Shown: positions 46,361 to 57,782 of the stretch, one piece after another | Layout: each line of letters opens with the position of its first letter | How positions within the stretch are numbered: position 1 is the stretch's first letter | Assembly (NCBI GenBank): GCA_009823505.1 | Contig: VZQC01003052.1 | Coordinates: 1,422,327 to 1,486,326 of the forward strand | Direction of reading: 5' to 3' | Length of the DNA: 64,000 nucleotides | DNA from: Rhizomys pruinosus | Lineage: Eukaryota; Chordata; Mammalia; Rodentia; Spalacidae | The notes under the pieces: generated by a model | What the model saw: the letters and a program-made list of their open reading frames with translations, nothing else | Databases searched by the model: none | What the model was told of the DNA's origin: nothing | Translations under genes and position numbers: made by a program

Positions 46361-47165
46361 CTGCAGTTTGACAGACTCAGGTAATCGGGTCTGCAACAAG
46401 CCTTTGACTGGAGCGTCCTTGCTTCTCTCCTTGCTGGCCTTTTCTCCAGCCTCCACCGCCTTTTCCTCCACCTGAGTCACTTCTTTTTCTGCTCCGTCTT
46501 CTGTCTCCCCACTGTGCTCCCCAAACACTGAGGGATCGATCAGGAGGAGGATCTGGCGAACATCATCATCATCAAAAACACCCATGACTAGTAGGGTTCC
46601 AATGAGTTTCAGCACAGGCACAAACTGGAACTCCACAGAGCCGCCAACAGGGTCTCTGATGTGGGCCCCGCTGCAGTGTACAGCCTCTGTCAGCATGCTC
46701 AGTGCTTTCGTCTTGAGAATCTCCAAGGGAATCTCAGGGCTCTGCTTCTGGTGGTCCTCGTTGGTCACCACAAAGCAAGGTGTGGAGAACCTGAAGCCTG
46801 GCTTGAGGCATGTCCTCAGGCCCACTCCGGGCAGTCCGTGCCTCTTGGACTCGTCTGGGTATAGGCGGATATTCCTGGTGGTACTGGTGATGGGGATGAT
46901 ATACTCATTCTTCATCATCAGCTTCCTTTCCTTAGCATTGGCCAGGTGGATGCTAATGAGCAGGTCGTAAAAACCAGACCGAAGGAGCCCAGGCAAGTAC
47001 TTGTTGTCAATGGCGTAGAAAAGCTGTGAGAGGTCCACATGGCTGCACAGGGCGTAGGCCACCCGGCTGTTTCCCAGGGCACACACAGCGCTGTACAGTC
47101 TTAGTGTGTGGTAATGGAACTGCATCAAGTCCTTTTGCTCACAGAGCTCCAAGATATCCACACAC
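46361..47165 (-). CDS. Ryr3: RYR3 exon e (805-bp exon, junctional solenoid and divergent region 3)
   Basis: The largest exon of the window. It starts with G to complete arginine, then [112 protein letters not shown] and [19 protein letters not shown]. These are conserved helices of the junctional solenoid. The last part ([14 protein letters not shown] to [14 protein letters not shown]) is charged and matches the position of divergent region 3, just before [13 protein letters not shown]. Acceptor GTCCTCAG, donor GTAACT, end phase 0. One short GAT run encodes the FDDDDV residues. Confidence 0.95.
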
Positions 47166-48255
47166 CTGAGGACAGAGCAAGCAGGCAACCAGTCCATAGG
47201 GAGAAGTGGGTGTCAGAATTCAGTGAGATTGCTCTATGAAACCCCAGGGATTTTGCCAACTCAGTGGAAGCAGAAGGGGCAGACATCACTGCCGTGCTTT
47301 ACCAGGGTATTTACCCCTCTCTCAGCTATAGTCTACACCCGATTTTCTAATGCCCCCCCCATCTAGTTACAATATCCTGAAAGGGTTAGAAACTTAAGAT
47401 TGGCTAATCAAATATCAAAGTAAAAAAAAAAAAAAAAAAAAAAAAACCCAGAGGTCCCAAACAGAAAAAACACTTAGGAATATGACAATGACTGGGTCTT
47501 ATTTGTAGGTTTAAATGGATCCTGTTTCTTGACACGAGCTTCTCAGAAGATGTGGCTAACACCCTCTCTGCCAGTCTACCATTCATCTCATCTCACCCAG
47601 CTCTGCCAGTACTCATAGGACTTTCCCCTCCCTGGAAAGCAAATCTACCAGTACTCTTGTTCAGAGAAGAAATACTTTTTAAAGTGAGATGAGTTGTGTA
47701 ATCCAGTTAATGTTTCTTCCTGATGTTAGCTGCCTACTTACCGGTGTATTTGCTCTCTTGCTCACAGAGGGTTGGGGTTTGGTTTCTCCTTACATTTTCA
47801 TTCTGGTTTGCTCCTCAGTTTGGGACCTTTGAGATGGGCTAGCTGGGGTAGGCTCCTGTTTTTCCTGTTCTTTCTCTGCACCCACCTGTCCCCTGATGCT
47901 CGTGATACAGGGGATACCCAAATGGGGGCTCTGCAGGTGTCAAACGCCTTTCGTCAATGCACATGCTTTTTCAGTTGAGAAGCTCAGAGGATGATGAGCA
48001 GAAGTACAAAACTTACTCCCAGCAACATCTGAGTGGCTTTCTCTTGCAGTGTGGCTGGAGAATGTGAGCCACTTGCCAAGCCCACTCAGTCAGAAAGGGA
48101 AAATGCTGGGAACAAACCCAGGCCACATTCCTCCTGACAAGGGGAATCCAGGACCCCCTGCTAGTTCTCTAAGTCAAGCTTGACACAGGTCATTCTTTCC
48201 TGTTCTTGTAAAAAATAATGTCTAGTTCAGGATCAGTTAGCTTTTAATTAAAAGA
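47166..48255. other. intron between exons d and e, unique part
   Basis: Has a 26-base A run (47421-47446), a T run in the transcript about 255 bp upstream (minus sense) of nothing but intron after exon e's acceptor side. No gene recognised. Confidence 0.45.
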
Positions 48256-48413
48256 AATTTTTTTTTGGTCTTTTTGAGACAGGGTCTCCCTGTAGCCCCA
48301 GCTGTCCTGGAACTCACTCTGTAGACCAGGCTGGCCTTGAACTCACAAAGAACCGCCTGCCTCTGCCTCCCAAGTGCTAGGATTAAAGGCGTGCGCCACC
48401 ATGCCGGGCTTAA
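48256..48413 (-). mobile_element. B1 SINE, little diverged
   Basis: GAGACAGGGTCTCCCTGTAG, ACAAAGAACCGCCTGCCTCT, GGCGTGCGCCACCATGCCGG. TTAATTAAA and TTTTAATTAAA flank it as a target duplication. It is 225 bp from the exon d donor. Confidence 0.95.
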
Positions 48414-48638
48414 TTAAATTTTAAAGCTTCCTGATCCTGGGTCATCAAAAGGTCCTGTGGCTGGTGCATCATGGCATATTCTCGGATGTTTCTGAGCGAA
48501 CAATAATAGGAAAGGGATAGAACAGAAGCTGAGCTATTGCGGGACATGAACAGTCATCTCGGGACTGCTAGGAGCCCAATGAGATGTTTCCGGTTCCCTC
48601 TGGGGTTTCCTGGCTTCCTCTCTGGGCCCTTCTAGTAC

Positions 48639-48865
48639 CTGTTTTCCTCAGGGATGTGGAGTGCCATCATTTGCAAGGGCTCTAGACACTGCACCACCCA
48701 GCCATGGCGCTCGCTCACTCGTTCTGTCTCCACTTTCAGGAAGCTGCTGGGCATGCGACTCCAGAGCACGGGCTGGATGGTTTGGACGTCCAACCGAGGT
48801 GGACACTGTGGGACTGGGTTCTTCTCTTCACTCTTAAATATGGCTGCTGACAAGGGCATTGCGTT
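48639..48865 (-). CDS. Ryr3: RYR3 exon d (SPRY3 to junctional solenoid)
   Basis: The exon reads [72 protein letters not shown] and ends in AG of a split arginine codon. In ryanodine receptors this stretch joins SPRY3 to the junctional solenoid. The acceptor GGCCCCAG follows a C-rich tract. The donor GTACTA departs from the usual GTRAGT at positions +4 to +6, the weakest donor of the set, although CAG precedes it. Length 227 bp is 75 codons plus two bases and fits both neighbours. Confidence 0.92.
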
Positions 48866-49239
48866 CTGGGGCCGGGGGCAAGATGGAAAGATAACAGAGA
48901 AGAAAACACGCATGTCTATGGAGATTCTCATCATGCACCTGGCTCAGGATAATCAATGTAGTTAGTATAATTAAAGGAGGGCTTTGCCAGAATTAATTAG
49001 GGCTGTGCGCGATAGGCTATATGAGCAGCAATATAGTCAAATTAGGTGGGAAAAAAGCAAATGAGAACTCGTGTTTCATTATTTGAGCTTCAGAGGAAAA
49101 TAAAAGAGCCAGGGGGAGACAGAGAGGTAGATGAGAAGCAAGAAAGAGATCTTCCCTATCTTCCGTGGCCTAGGGTCTTCATGAAGGTCGGTACTGCCTT
49201 CTCTTGGCATGGCTATTAGATGAACAGACAGATAGATAC

Positions 49240-49326
49240 CTTCAGCTTTCCAAGTTCAAACTGAAACAAAGAAGTGCTTGTAGGCTGCAGGAAGACTGCT
49301 GGAAATACTTTGGTGTTGGGCTCCAC
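49240..49326 (-). CDS. Ryr3: RYR3 exon c (short, 29 codons)
   Basis: A small exon of exactly 29 codons, phase 0 at both ends. It reads [19 protein letters not shown] then [10 protein letters not shown]. This closes the SPRY3 domain and leads into the following solenoid. The acceptor is TTATTTCCAG and the donor GTATCT. Only 374 bp of intron separate it from the next exon. Because both phases are 0, skipping it would keep the frame and delete 29 residues; nothing in the sequence shows that this happens. It lies inside an otherwise closed reading region, so it was found by family recognition and splice signals, not by a long open frame. Confidence 0.92.
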
Positions 49327-50085
49327 CTGGAAATAAAAACAAATCCAGAGGTTTGCCTAGGGCTATGAGAGCACAGTCTGCTAAGACCCTCAGGTTAGCA
49401 GTCGATATTCTCATTTAAGCTCAGCTGAAAGAAGACAAGGAGCTGGCTGGTTATTCCTCGCTGCTCAGACCTTTTCAGAGACCTGGAGTGTATTATAGAA
49501 GACTGTTAAGGCTCCTGGTGCTAAACACTTTCTGCTTTGGGCTAAATGGCCTCACCCCTTTTCCCTGCCTCCACAGTTAGGTAACTGTCGGTAGCTTTCC
49601 TTGGGGCTCAGGAGCACCAGGATCTACCAACTCGATACTGAGGCGATGTATTGATGGCTATTGAACAGGAGGATGGGCTCTCTGCCTCGGAGGTTGGAGA
49701 CATCCAACCCATGGACAGAATCGTTGCTGAATGTGTCTGCCCAGCGTGATGATGACTGAGGGCCAGGTGGTGACCCATGACTATTTCTGAAGGTAAATGG
49801 CAGTAGTTCACAAGGTCAAGGAGATGCTACAACAAGGATTCTTAAACTCCATCTTATTGACATTTTGGCCCTGGTAACTTGTTTTAGGAGCTAAGCTGTG
49901 CACTGTAGAATATTGACACCTCTGTCCTCTGTATATTATGTGCCTTTGCTCACATCATGCTCCCCACAATTAGCAAGGTCTTCTGACATTACCAAATATT
50001 GGGAGGGGAGCAGAAACACCCAGCTGAGAACCGATGTTATACAGGCGAAGACCTTGAGGTTCTTCATTGTCATATGAGCCTCTCA
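49327..50085. other. intron upstream of exon c, unique part
   Basis: Nothing recognised. Open frames near 49600-49800 carry no family signal. Confidence 0.4.
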
Positions 50086-50288
50086 GGGCTAGAGAGACAG
50101 CTTAATGGATAAGAGTACTGGCTGCTTGTGCGGAGGACCCAGGTTTGATTCCCAGTACCCACATGGTAGCTAGTAACTGTCCGTAACTCCAGTTCCAGGG
50201 GATTCAACACTCTCTTCTGACTGCTGGGAATTCATGACACGGGTACATGCACATGAATGCAGGCAATACACTCACACACTCATACCCT
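50086..50288 (+). mobile_element. B2 SINE
   Basis: Sense B2: GGGCTAGAGAGACAGCTTAA, GGAGGACCCAGGTTTGATTC, CCGTAACTCCAGTTCCAGGG, then a CA-rich tail. Confidence 0.88.
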
Positions 50289-50869
50289 GGGTTCCTCTGG
50301 ACATTTATGAAGTCTTTTTATCATGCTTTACAAATACAATTCCTAGAGTAAAGGTTTAAGGTTCTCTGCCTTCTAGCTGCATCTTATATGAAATGTGGAT
50401 TTATTTGTTTATGAAATTAGAGATTCCACTCATTATTTTTTGTTCATTTTAATGTATGTACAAACTCAGATAAGGTGGTATTCTGCAATATTTCCAAGAG
50501 AGTCCATGGAAGACCATGGCGAAGATATGGAGTCTGCTCATATACTCACACTTTAATTCCACCATCCAAAACCTGTTGCCCTCAAGCAAATGCAGCCAAT
50601 GGAGAATTCCTACAGTCTCCCTGCCTATAAATTCAAGAGTGTGTCTACAGTGGATATACCCTAACAAAGCATTATCCCTAGAGTCTGTGTTTTGTTTCCA
50701 GCAAATAGAAAGGTGCCAAACACATGGGGAGTGTCACTGCTTTGAATACAACCCCCATCTAAACAGACTGGGAAGATTTGGAGTTGGCTTTGGAAAGTAG
50801 GTTGCCTTATAGAGAAGGGGCTTGTGGGAGGGTCACAGAATGAGAAATTCCAGGGGTCTCTAGGGACAT

Positions 50870-51560
50870 AGTGGTAGCCTTGCTGCAATCACCATATAAA
50901 TGGGACCTCAGTTTTGCAAATAAAGGAAGCTGAATTCTGCCAACAACCATCTATGTTCCAAAGAGGATCTGAACTCCAGAAAAGAACGCAGTCTGGCTGA
51001 CATTGGACTGAAGCTTTGTAAGAGTCTGAGCAGAGGACCCAGCTAAACGGTGCCAGATTTCTGGCCCATAAATACTTTGAGATATTAAATGGATATTATT
51101 ATTTTTAAAAATACTTTTATTGAGTTTTTGTGGATTTCATATAGTAGATCTTAATCAAATTTAGACCCTCCCTCTTCCCCCATTCATACCCCCATATTTC
51201 ATGCATTCTGTCATACATGTTAAATCCTACTCAGTCAAGAATTTGTACCAGATGTCCCTTGGTGTGTGTTCATGTACAGGAGTCTGCTCAGTCTGTCTAG
51301 AGAAGATCTACTCTCTCTATCCAACAATAATCAGTTGACAATAGTTCTTCAGCTAGGGAACTAGGCAACAGGCCACAACCCAAATGGATATTATTTTTTA
51401 CAGAACAATGTCTAGACCATGCAGATGAGAACAAAACACATACTTCATCTCAATGTATGATGGCCCAGTATTGTTTTATCCCATGTATATAACTGCTCTT
51501 GACACTGAGAGACTAGAGCAGCAAATAAATGAGAAAATGGGTATTATTTTAAGCTGATAA
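50870..51560 (+). mobile_element. MaLR LTR relic split by an L1 fragment
   Basis: GCTGCAATCACCATATAAAT, GAAAAGAACGCAGTCTGGCT, TGGCCCATAAATACTTTGAG, then after the L1, GAGAAAATGGGTATTATTTT and AAGCTGATAAGTTTGTGATA. The order fits an MLT1-type LTR in plus orientation. Confidence 0.5.
51101..51381 (-). mobile_element. L1 fragment inserted in MaLR relic
   Basis: L1 3' UTR in minus orientation (CTTTTATTGAGTTTTTGTGG, GTCATACATGTTAAATCCTA). It is bounded by a perfect 14-bp target duplication, AAATGGATATTATT, at 51087-51100 and 51382-51395. Confidence 0.8.
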
Positions 51561-52529
51561 GTTTGTGATACTTTAAAATTTGGCCATAGAACATGGATAC
51601 AGTGAGTTTTCTTTGTGTATTTCTCTCTTTACATAATGAGCTTTGTCAATGCATTTAGAAGTATGCTTTATTAAACCACACATTTTTGTGGCTGTGATTT
51701 TAAAGACTTCATGGTCAAATGTTATCATTTGCTCATGATGAAATAGGCCACAGTGGCTTAACTCCAGAGTTGGGGTAGCACAGGTTCTTTGTAGTGTAGG
51801 GCAGTTGTGGGAGACTTTATGCATAAACACTCAGTTTTCATCTTGTGTTTCAGGTCCTCATAGATGTTAAGAAGGGCTAAATGTCCAGAAAACCAAAATA
51901 TGAGGGTGGATTACCAAAATACCTAGGACTTCCTGAACTAAGATTTGTAAAGATATTCAACAGAACATTTTGCATTATACCTGCTTTGTGCTTTACTTTA
52001 CAGCAGTAAGAGACACAATGGGAATTTATGACATGATATTGCTCTGACTTTGGCCATAAATCATGGATCGTCCCTGAGATGGCCCCCAGGCTTTTCAAAC
52101 ACTCAATATGTGACTTTGAGCAAACCTCACTACCCACGAGGCACCATAAACTTTGGGAAGCAGTTTTCCTTGTGGCTAAGAAAATGTTATCTGGGCCAGG
52201 TGTAAACCCATACATCTGTGCTAAGGGGGTGAGATGAATTCATTCATACAAAGCCTTCTGATGACGTAAGTAATGCTACTTGAGAGAGCTATAGCTTAAA
52301 GGGATGATGCATTTTCTGGTCTGTCACGGTGGCTCACTGAAAACATAAACTGCTCAACCAGATTCAAGGGTTACAAACTTGAGTGTAGATTTGAATGCAT
52401 TTAGGATGATCCAGGACAGGACTGTTTCTTGTGCTGAGCATACTCTCCCCATGATGAACAATTCAGTTTTCTATCAGCACTAAAATAAGAAGTGGGATTT
52501 TGACAGTGTATATGAGGAGAATATAGTCC
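51561..52529. other. intronic sequence, nothing recognised
   Basis: AT-rich. No gene and no named repeat. Confidence 0.4.
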
Positions 52530-53335
52530 TGGTGGCGTGGTCAGCATAATTCTAGAAGGCTCCTGAAGATCCTGTTTTTATTCCTGTGATTACATTATAT
52601 GGCAAATTGGATTATTGTTTATGTAAGTAAAGCTGTTAACCAGTTGTACTTAAGTTAGGAATGGACGTAGGCTTTATCTAATGGAATGGGGTCCTTGAAG
52701 AGCAAACTTTTCTACTTAAGGAGGCAGAAGGGAAAGTTGCAGCAATCTGAAGTATAAAAAGATTTGGGGGCTGGAGAGATGGCTCAGCGGTTAAGCGCAC
52801 CAACTGCTCTTGCAGAGGACCTGGGTTCGATTCCTAGCACCCACATGGCAGCTAAGAACCGTCTTTAACTTCAGTTCCAGGGGAATCCGATGCCCTCTTC
52901 TGACCTCTGCAGCATTGCACGACATGGGTGCACCAACCTGCATGCAGACAGTACATTCATACATATAAAAATAATAAGTAAATTTAAAAAATTAAAAAAA
53001 GATTTGAATATACTTTGCAGATGGATGGTCCAGGTGAAAAGAACGTAGGCACCGTCTGAGAGAGGACAGTGTCCCCAGAGAGCAGTCAGCTAGGACACCA
53101 ACTTCAGAACCACAGACCTACAGCAGGAAGTGGGGACTGCCAACAATGCAGACAAGCTCAGAAAGGGCTTCTTTCCCAGAGCCTCCACAGAAGAGCTGGG
53201 CCCGGCCCAGAAGGCACCTTGATTTTGGCTTTGGGAGAGCCTAGCGCCCAAGCCAGCCTACAGATCTGTGAAATAACAAACACAGGTCATTTAAAGTTGT
53301 TAATTTTATGGCGACTTGTTAGGCAGAAGAGTGGA
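52530..53335 (+). mobile_element. MaLR LTR relic split by a B2
   Basis: Left part GGGGTCCTTGAAGAGCAAAC and AGGCAGAAGGGAAAGTTGCA; right part CACCTTGATTTTGGCTTTGG, GCCAGCCTACAGATCTGTGA and TTGTTAATTTTATGGCGACT. This order fits the 3' half of an MLT1-type LTR. Confidence 0.65.
52767..52995 (+). mobile_element. B2 SINE with clean target duplication
   Basis: Sense B2: GGGGCTGGAGAGATGGCTC, GACCTGGGTTCGATTCCTAG, CAGTTCCAGGGGAATCCGAT, ATTCATACATATAAAAATAA. The 11-bp duplication AAAAAGATTTG is at 52756-52766 and 52996-53006. Confidence 0.95.
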
Positions 53336-55424
53336 TACAGGTGATTTCCCAGGCAAGTCAGGCTGACAGCAAGAAATATTAGTAAGTATTCTGTAGGTGC
53401 CAGCTGCTCCTCCATGGACAGTGAACGCAGCGCTGGCCTCTGCTCTCAGGCAGCTGGGTGGGGCGCACCTGTTCCAGTGCAGTGGGCAGAAGCTGGACTC
53501 AGAGCTGCCAAGACTCTTCTCCTTTTGCAGCAAAGGTTTCTCTTATCACTGGCTTATCGATTTTGTCCTTATGATAACAGACATTCTGCTTCTAATCATG
53601 TGTGAAGGTCAGATCCTAGGAAATGGCTAGAATCGACAGCTATCCTCTCTCATCAACCTGCATCTCACAGTGGTTTCTGCCCTCAGAGCTGAGCGGCTGG
53701 TGTGGGGCCAATCACTGAAGATTATCTCTTGAACGGATTTTTAGTTCTCATTTTTTCTACTGATTGTAGTAAGTGGGACAAAGTAAGGCCGTTTTTCAAA
53801 TTGCAGAGCACTATTTAATGGAAGGTCTAGAAACATTGTTTAAGAAAATTCTTCTCTTATTATTTTGGTTATTGGTCCTTTCTGAATTGAAGGCCAGTGT
53901 ATAAATATTGCTGGCCTGTTCCTCTTGAGGTAATTGAAAAAATGAAAATGACTACAGCTGCAGAATATCAATGATCCAACTTCCAGGGACCAGACACATG
54001 GCTGGACATGTTCCTGTCTCATAGAGAATGTGAAAGAGCTGGCAGAGTAGGCACCTCCTAAGGGTTTCCAGAGGATCCCTGCTATTCTGCCACCCAGCAA
54101 AGTTCCAGAGACAAGACTGGAGCATTGAGCAGCAGCAGCAGCAGCAGGGTTTGCCTGTATGGAGTAAGGAAGGGTGCTCCAGGAGGACTTGTTGACACCC
54201 TGTTCAAAGAGGACAATGGAACCGCCTGAGGTTTCCCAGGAGATGCCAAGAGAGATGCAATGAAGCTCCTCAGCATCTTTCTCTGGGTGGAGCATCTTGT
54301 CAGTTGAGGCAGATGAGTCGCTACTGTTGCAAATGCCGCCTTGTTTTGTTTGTTGTTATTTCATTAACATTTGCAGATCTCCAAAATCTAGATGGCCTTA
54401 AAATTATTAGAAGCTCCAGGATTCTCTGCAGCTCAGGGAGGACCCTTCAGTCCAACTCATTTCAAAAATTAATGGAAAAACGCTAATGGATTCTGAAGGG
54501 CGGCAGTAACGTATATAAGAGATTCTCAAGGGATTTGGGCTTGGGGAGCAGCATAGTGAGAAGGCACTAGAATAATGCTTTCTTTCCCAAAGCCTGGCTT
54601 CACAAATGCCTCTTTCTGGAAGTGGCTGCCCTCCCCTCCCCTCCCCTCCCCTCCTCCCACCCCTGCCAGGCTGGCTTGCCAAGTGCTGATTGAACTCCTT
54701 CTCACAAGAGGGAGAGCTTCACCGCAGGAGTTGCTGGAGAGACAGGCAGTTGCCTCCCTGTCAGCGAGCTGCTCCTGGTACTTAGCAAAAGTTTGCTTTA
54801 TCTATCTGTTCTTGGTCAATGAGTTTTTCAGAACTAGATTGACTGTTCTGTTTGTTCCGCACCTGGGGCCATCTCCACAAGCACAGATAGCTGGGTGCCT
54901 AGAATCTTTATAGTCCCAGGACTGTGATTCGAGTCTGACCAAAGAATTAGGGCTTTCATCTATTATGTAAATGGTATCACGTATCTGGTTTGGTTAGTAA
55001 GGTGGTGGCCCTAGAAGACATTTCACTTCCTTAATTACTGCCCATCACTGTCCTGGTCAGAGACCTCCAATAGCTCCCCACTTCCTATGTATACCCCCCT
55101 CCTTTCCAATTAGAGCTTCCAAGTCAGCCCAGTGTTATTCTCTATATGGATCCATGGTGTTTCCCTAGAATACTGCTCTTTTCTCTACCTCAAAATCAGT
55201 CAATATTTTACCTTAATGAACACTCTGTTGATTGTTCTTGATGGGAGCAAGCTCTTTCCCTTAACCTGGATAACAAACTGTCTACATGTTCATGCGACTC
55301 ACTGCTATGTTGGGAATGTTCAGAAATTTAATCTCTGAACTTAGTATTTCCTAGAGGAGGTTTTGTGGAACTCTAGGTTCATAAAATACTATGAGTTAAA
55401 ATTAAGTTTCTTCATTTTTTAATA
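53336..55424. other. intronic sequence with a (CTCCC)n run
   Basis: A CCCCT-unit tract lies at 54630-54660 and a CAG run of six units near 54130-54148. Frames over these repeats are not genes. Nothing else recognised. Confidence 0.45.
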
Positions 55425-55915
55425 AAAAAATATTTATTTATTAAAAAATCTTTTATTGAAGTTTTGTGCATTTCATACAGAATTTCTCAGTTCAATCCAG
55501 ACTCATTCCCCCCTATACCCCCCGCCCCTCCAAGTTCATGCAGTCTGCCATATTTTTCCTGTTTTCCCTTCTGAGTCTTTTCAAAGTTTTTCAAAGCAGA
55601 TTATTTTTTTTTTTTGGCGGGGGGAGAACTTTACTGCTTCAGTCAGTTCCCTGTCTCAGTTCTTTTGTTATTGTTGTTCCCTCCAATCCTAATATTGTTT
55701 CAACATATGCATATATATATATATATGTTATACATGTAGTAAAATTGTGTATTCTGAAAATAAACTTTATGATATTTCCAAATTATATTCTGGATTCACA
55801 TTTTTCTCTCTTAATTTTATATCGCTCTAAAATATGCAAACATGCCCCCCACCCTTGTACAAAAATTATAAAATCTGAAAATAGGTAATAGGTTAATTCT
55901 AGAGCACAAACGATC
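55425..55915 (-). mobile_element. L1 3' segment of a twin-primed insertion
   Basis: Minus-strand L1 3' UTR: GTTTTGTGCATTTCATACAG, CTTCAGTCAGTTCCCTGTC, TCTGAAAATAAACTTTATG, then a second similar box with TCTGAAAATAGGTAATAGGT. The poly(A) side is at the low coordinate end. It joins the next feature in opposite orientation. Confidence 0.75.
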
Positions 55916-56735
55916 TAACACTGCAGCTAAAAACACTTGAGAAACAACAAATGAACCCCAAATCTAACAGACAGGAAGAAATAACAAAAATCAGAGCAGA
56001 AATCAATGAAATAGAAACAAAGAAAACAATACAAAGAATCAATGAATCCAAAAGTTGATTCTTTGAAAGGCTAAACAAGATAGACAGACCTCTAGCCCAG
56101 TTAGCCAAAAGAACAAAAGAGCAACTCCAAATCAATAGAATTTGTGATGAAAAGGGAAACATCACAACAGACAACAAAATGATCCAGACAATCATATGGG
56201 AATACTTCAAAAACCTATACTCTACTAAATTTGAAAATCTAAGCGAAATTGATATCTGAAATCCTGGAATTCCCTAAAGCTTAACCAAGAAGAGACTGAC
56301 AGCTTAAACAGACCCATAATCTTTGAGGAAATTGAAAATGTAAAAAAAAAAAAAAAAAAAAGCCCAGGCTCAGGTGGTTTCATGGCATAATTATATAAAA
56401 CATTTAAAGAGGACTTACAACCATTACTACTCAAACTGTTCAGAAGGATACAAGCAGAGGGAAATCTCCCAAATTCCTTTTATGAAGCCAGCATTACCCT
56501 AATTTACCCTAATACCACACCAGGCAAAGATAGAACCAAAAAAGAAAACTGCAGGCCCATCTCATTAATGAACATAGATGCAAAAATACTCAACAAAATA
56601 CTTGCAAACTGCATACAGACCCACATCGAAAAAAAAAAAACATCGATTATGATCAAGTTGGATTCATATCAGAAATGCAGGGATGGTTCAACATACACAA
56701 ATCAATAAATATCATAAAACACATAAATGGACTGA
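55916..56735 (+). pseudogene. L1 ORF2 part (endonuclease end to RT), inverted segment
   Basis: Plus-strand sequence matches ORF2 upstream of and into the RT: ATAACAAAAATCAGAGCAGA, AGACAGACCTCTAGCCCAGT, AGAGACTGACAGCTTAAACA, AGGGAAATCTCCCAAATTCC, AAACTGCAGGCCCATCTCAT, GATGCAAAAATACTCAACAA. A 20-base A run (56342-56361) and several stops break the frame. The antisense frame at 55899-56210 is not a gene. Confidence 0.85.
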
Positions 56736-56737
56736 AA

Positions 56738-56958
56738 AATGTTTATTTTTTTATTTGTATGAGTGTATTGCATGTAGCTAAGAGCAGCTGTGCCCTGCCA
56801 TGCCTGCATAGATCAGAAGAGGGCCTTAGAGTCCCTAGAACTGGAGTTACAGATGGCTGTTAGCTGCCAAGCGGGTGCTTGTCCCGGGTTTTCTGCAACA
56901 GTAGCCTCTGCAAGAGCAGACAGTGCTGTGAACTGCGGAGCGATGTCTCCAGCCCAAG
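56738..56958 (-). mobile_element. B2 SINE, diverged
   Basis: CATAGATCAGAAGAGGGCCT, CTAGAACTGGAGTTACAGAT, GTTAGCTGCCAAGCGGGTGC, CGATGTCTCCAGCCC. It ends the L1 segment on the right. It carries a short insertion around TTTCTGCAACAGTAGCC. Confidence 0.85.
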
Positions 56959-57616
56959 TTTCCTCATTTAAACAATTTAAGAAATGCTCGTTTAGACAGG
57001 TTTCTTTCTGAAGCATTTCTCAGAGATTTTAGTGAACTAAATATTTATTGCAAATATTAAAATAGGATACATTGCTAACGATAAGTTAACATACATGTGT
57101 ATCCCTGAAGGCCTTCCTGAAGAGTTCTATGAAGGTTTATAGCTTATGAAATAGGAAAGTGTGTAATTTACAAAAATGTATTTTAAGGGATCCCATAAAG
57201 CACCCATTGGGAGTGCAAATATAATCTCTTTGCAAAGCAAAAACAACAGGTTACATTTTTAGTAAAGAAGTTCCTTAGAGTGACAAGTATTTCTGTTCAC
57301 TGTTTAAATCTTCCATTATACAGTACAAGTAATATAGAGGGAATGAATGAATAATATTTTAGAGCTCAATGAGGAAACACTGCTTATTCCACATGAAAGA
57401 CAAACAGTACAGCTAGCCAACTAATAAATGTTTCTTTTTTCTGTACAAAATGTAATCACTTTATTCCTGTTTATTTATTAACGTAATGGGCTGTGGACCA
57501 CATGAGGTCATCAGCTGGACACACTGTGGAGGGATGATGGAGACGGAAGAGAATGAGGAACCCAGCCATAAGACCCAAGACTGGGCCACCAGCCTAGTCT
57601 CATAAGTTGTACCTAC
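56959..57616. other. intron side next to exon b donor
   Basis: AT-rich; nothing recognised. Confidence 0.4.
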
Positions 57617-57782
57617 CTGGTAGCAGGTGCCAAGTTCCTTCCCATTGGCAAAGAAGGACAACATGCCCATTGCCAGATCCACAAGACAGCCAATCTCCAG
57701 GTCCACGTTGCTACGGCTTGATCTTTGGGAACTTGCCACGATATCCCCACCCCAGACCATGTAGCAGTTGCTGCGTTTCACA
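57617..57782 (-). CDS. Ryr3: RYR3 exon b (SPRY3 part 2)
   Basis: The exon starts with T, completing the serine codon, then reads [52 protein letters not shown]. This continues the SPRY3 domain; the [10 protein letters not shown] and [10 protein letters not shown] strands are typical of the family's SPRY fold. Acceptor GTTTTCAG and donor GTAGGT are both good. It ends in phase 0. The open frame runs past the donor into intron (VGTTYETR) and stops being ryanodine-like there, which supports the splice site chosen. The upstream intron is about 3.3 kb and the downstream intron about 8.3 kb. Confidence 0.93.

Noticed and set aside
46584..46970. 128-codon plus-strand open frame
   Set aside because: It is the antisense shadow of RYR3 exon e.
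47166..47197. Start codon upstream of exon e ([11 protein letters not shown])
   Set aside because: Intron read-through; the GTCCTCAG acceptor and the split arginine codon join exon d to exon e.
55899..56210. 103-codon hydrophobic minus-strand frame
   Set aside because: It is the antisense of the L1 ORF2 part. The hydrophobic look comes from complementing A-rich coding sequence.
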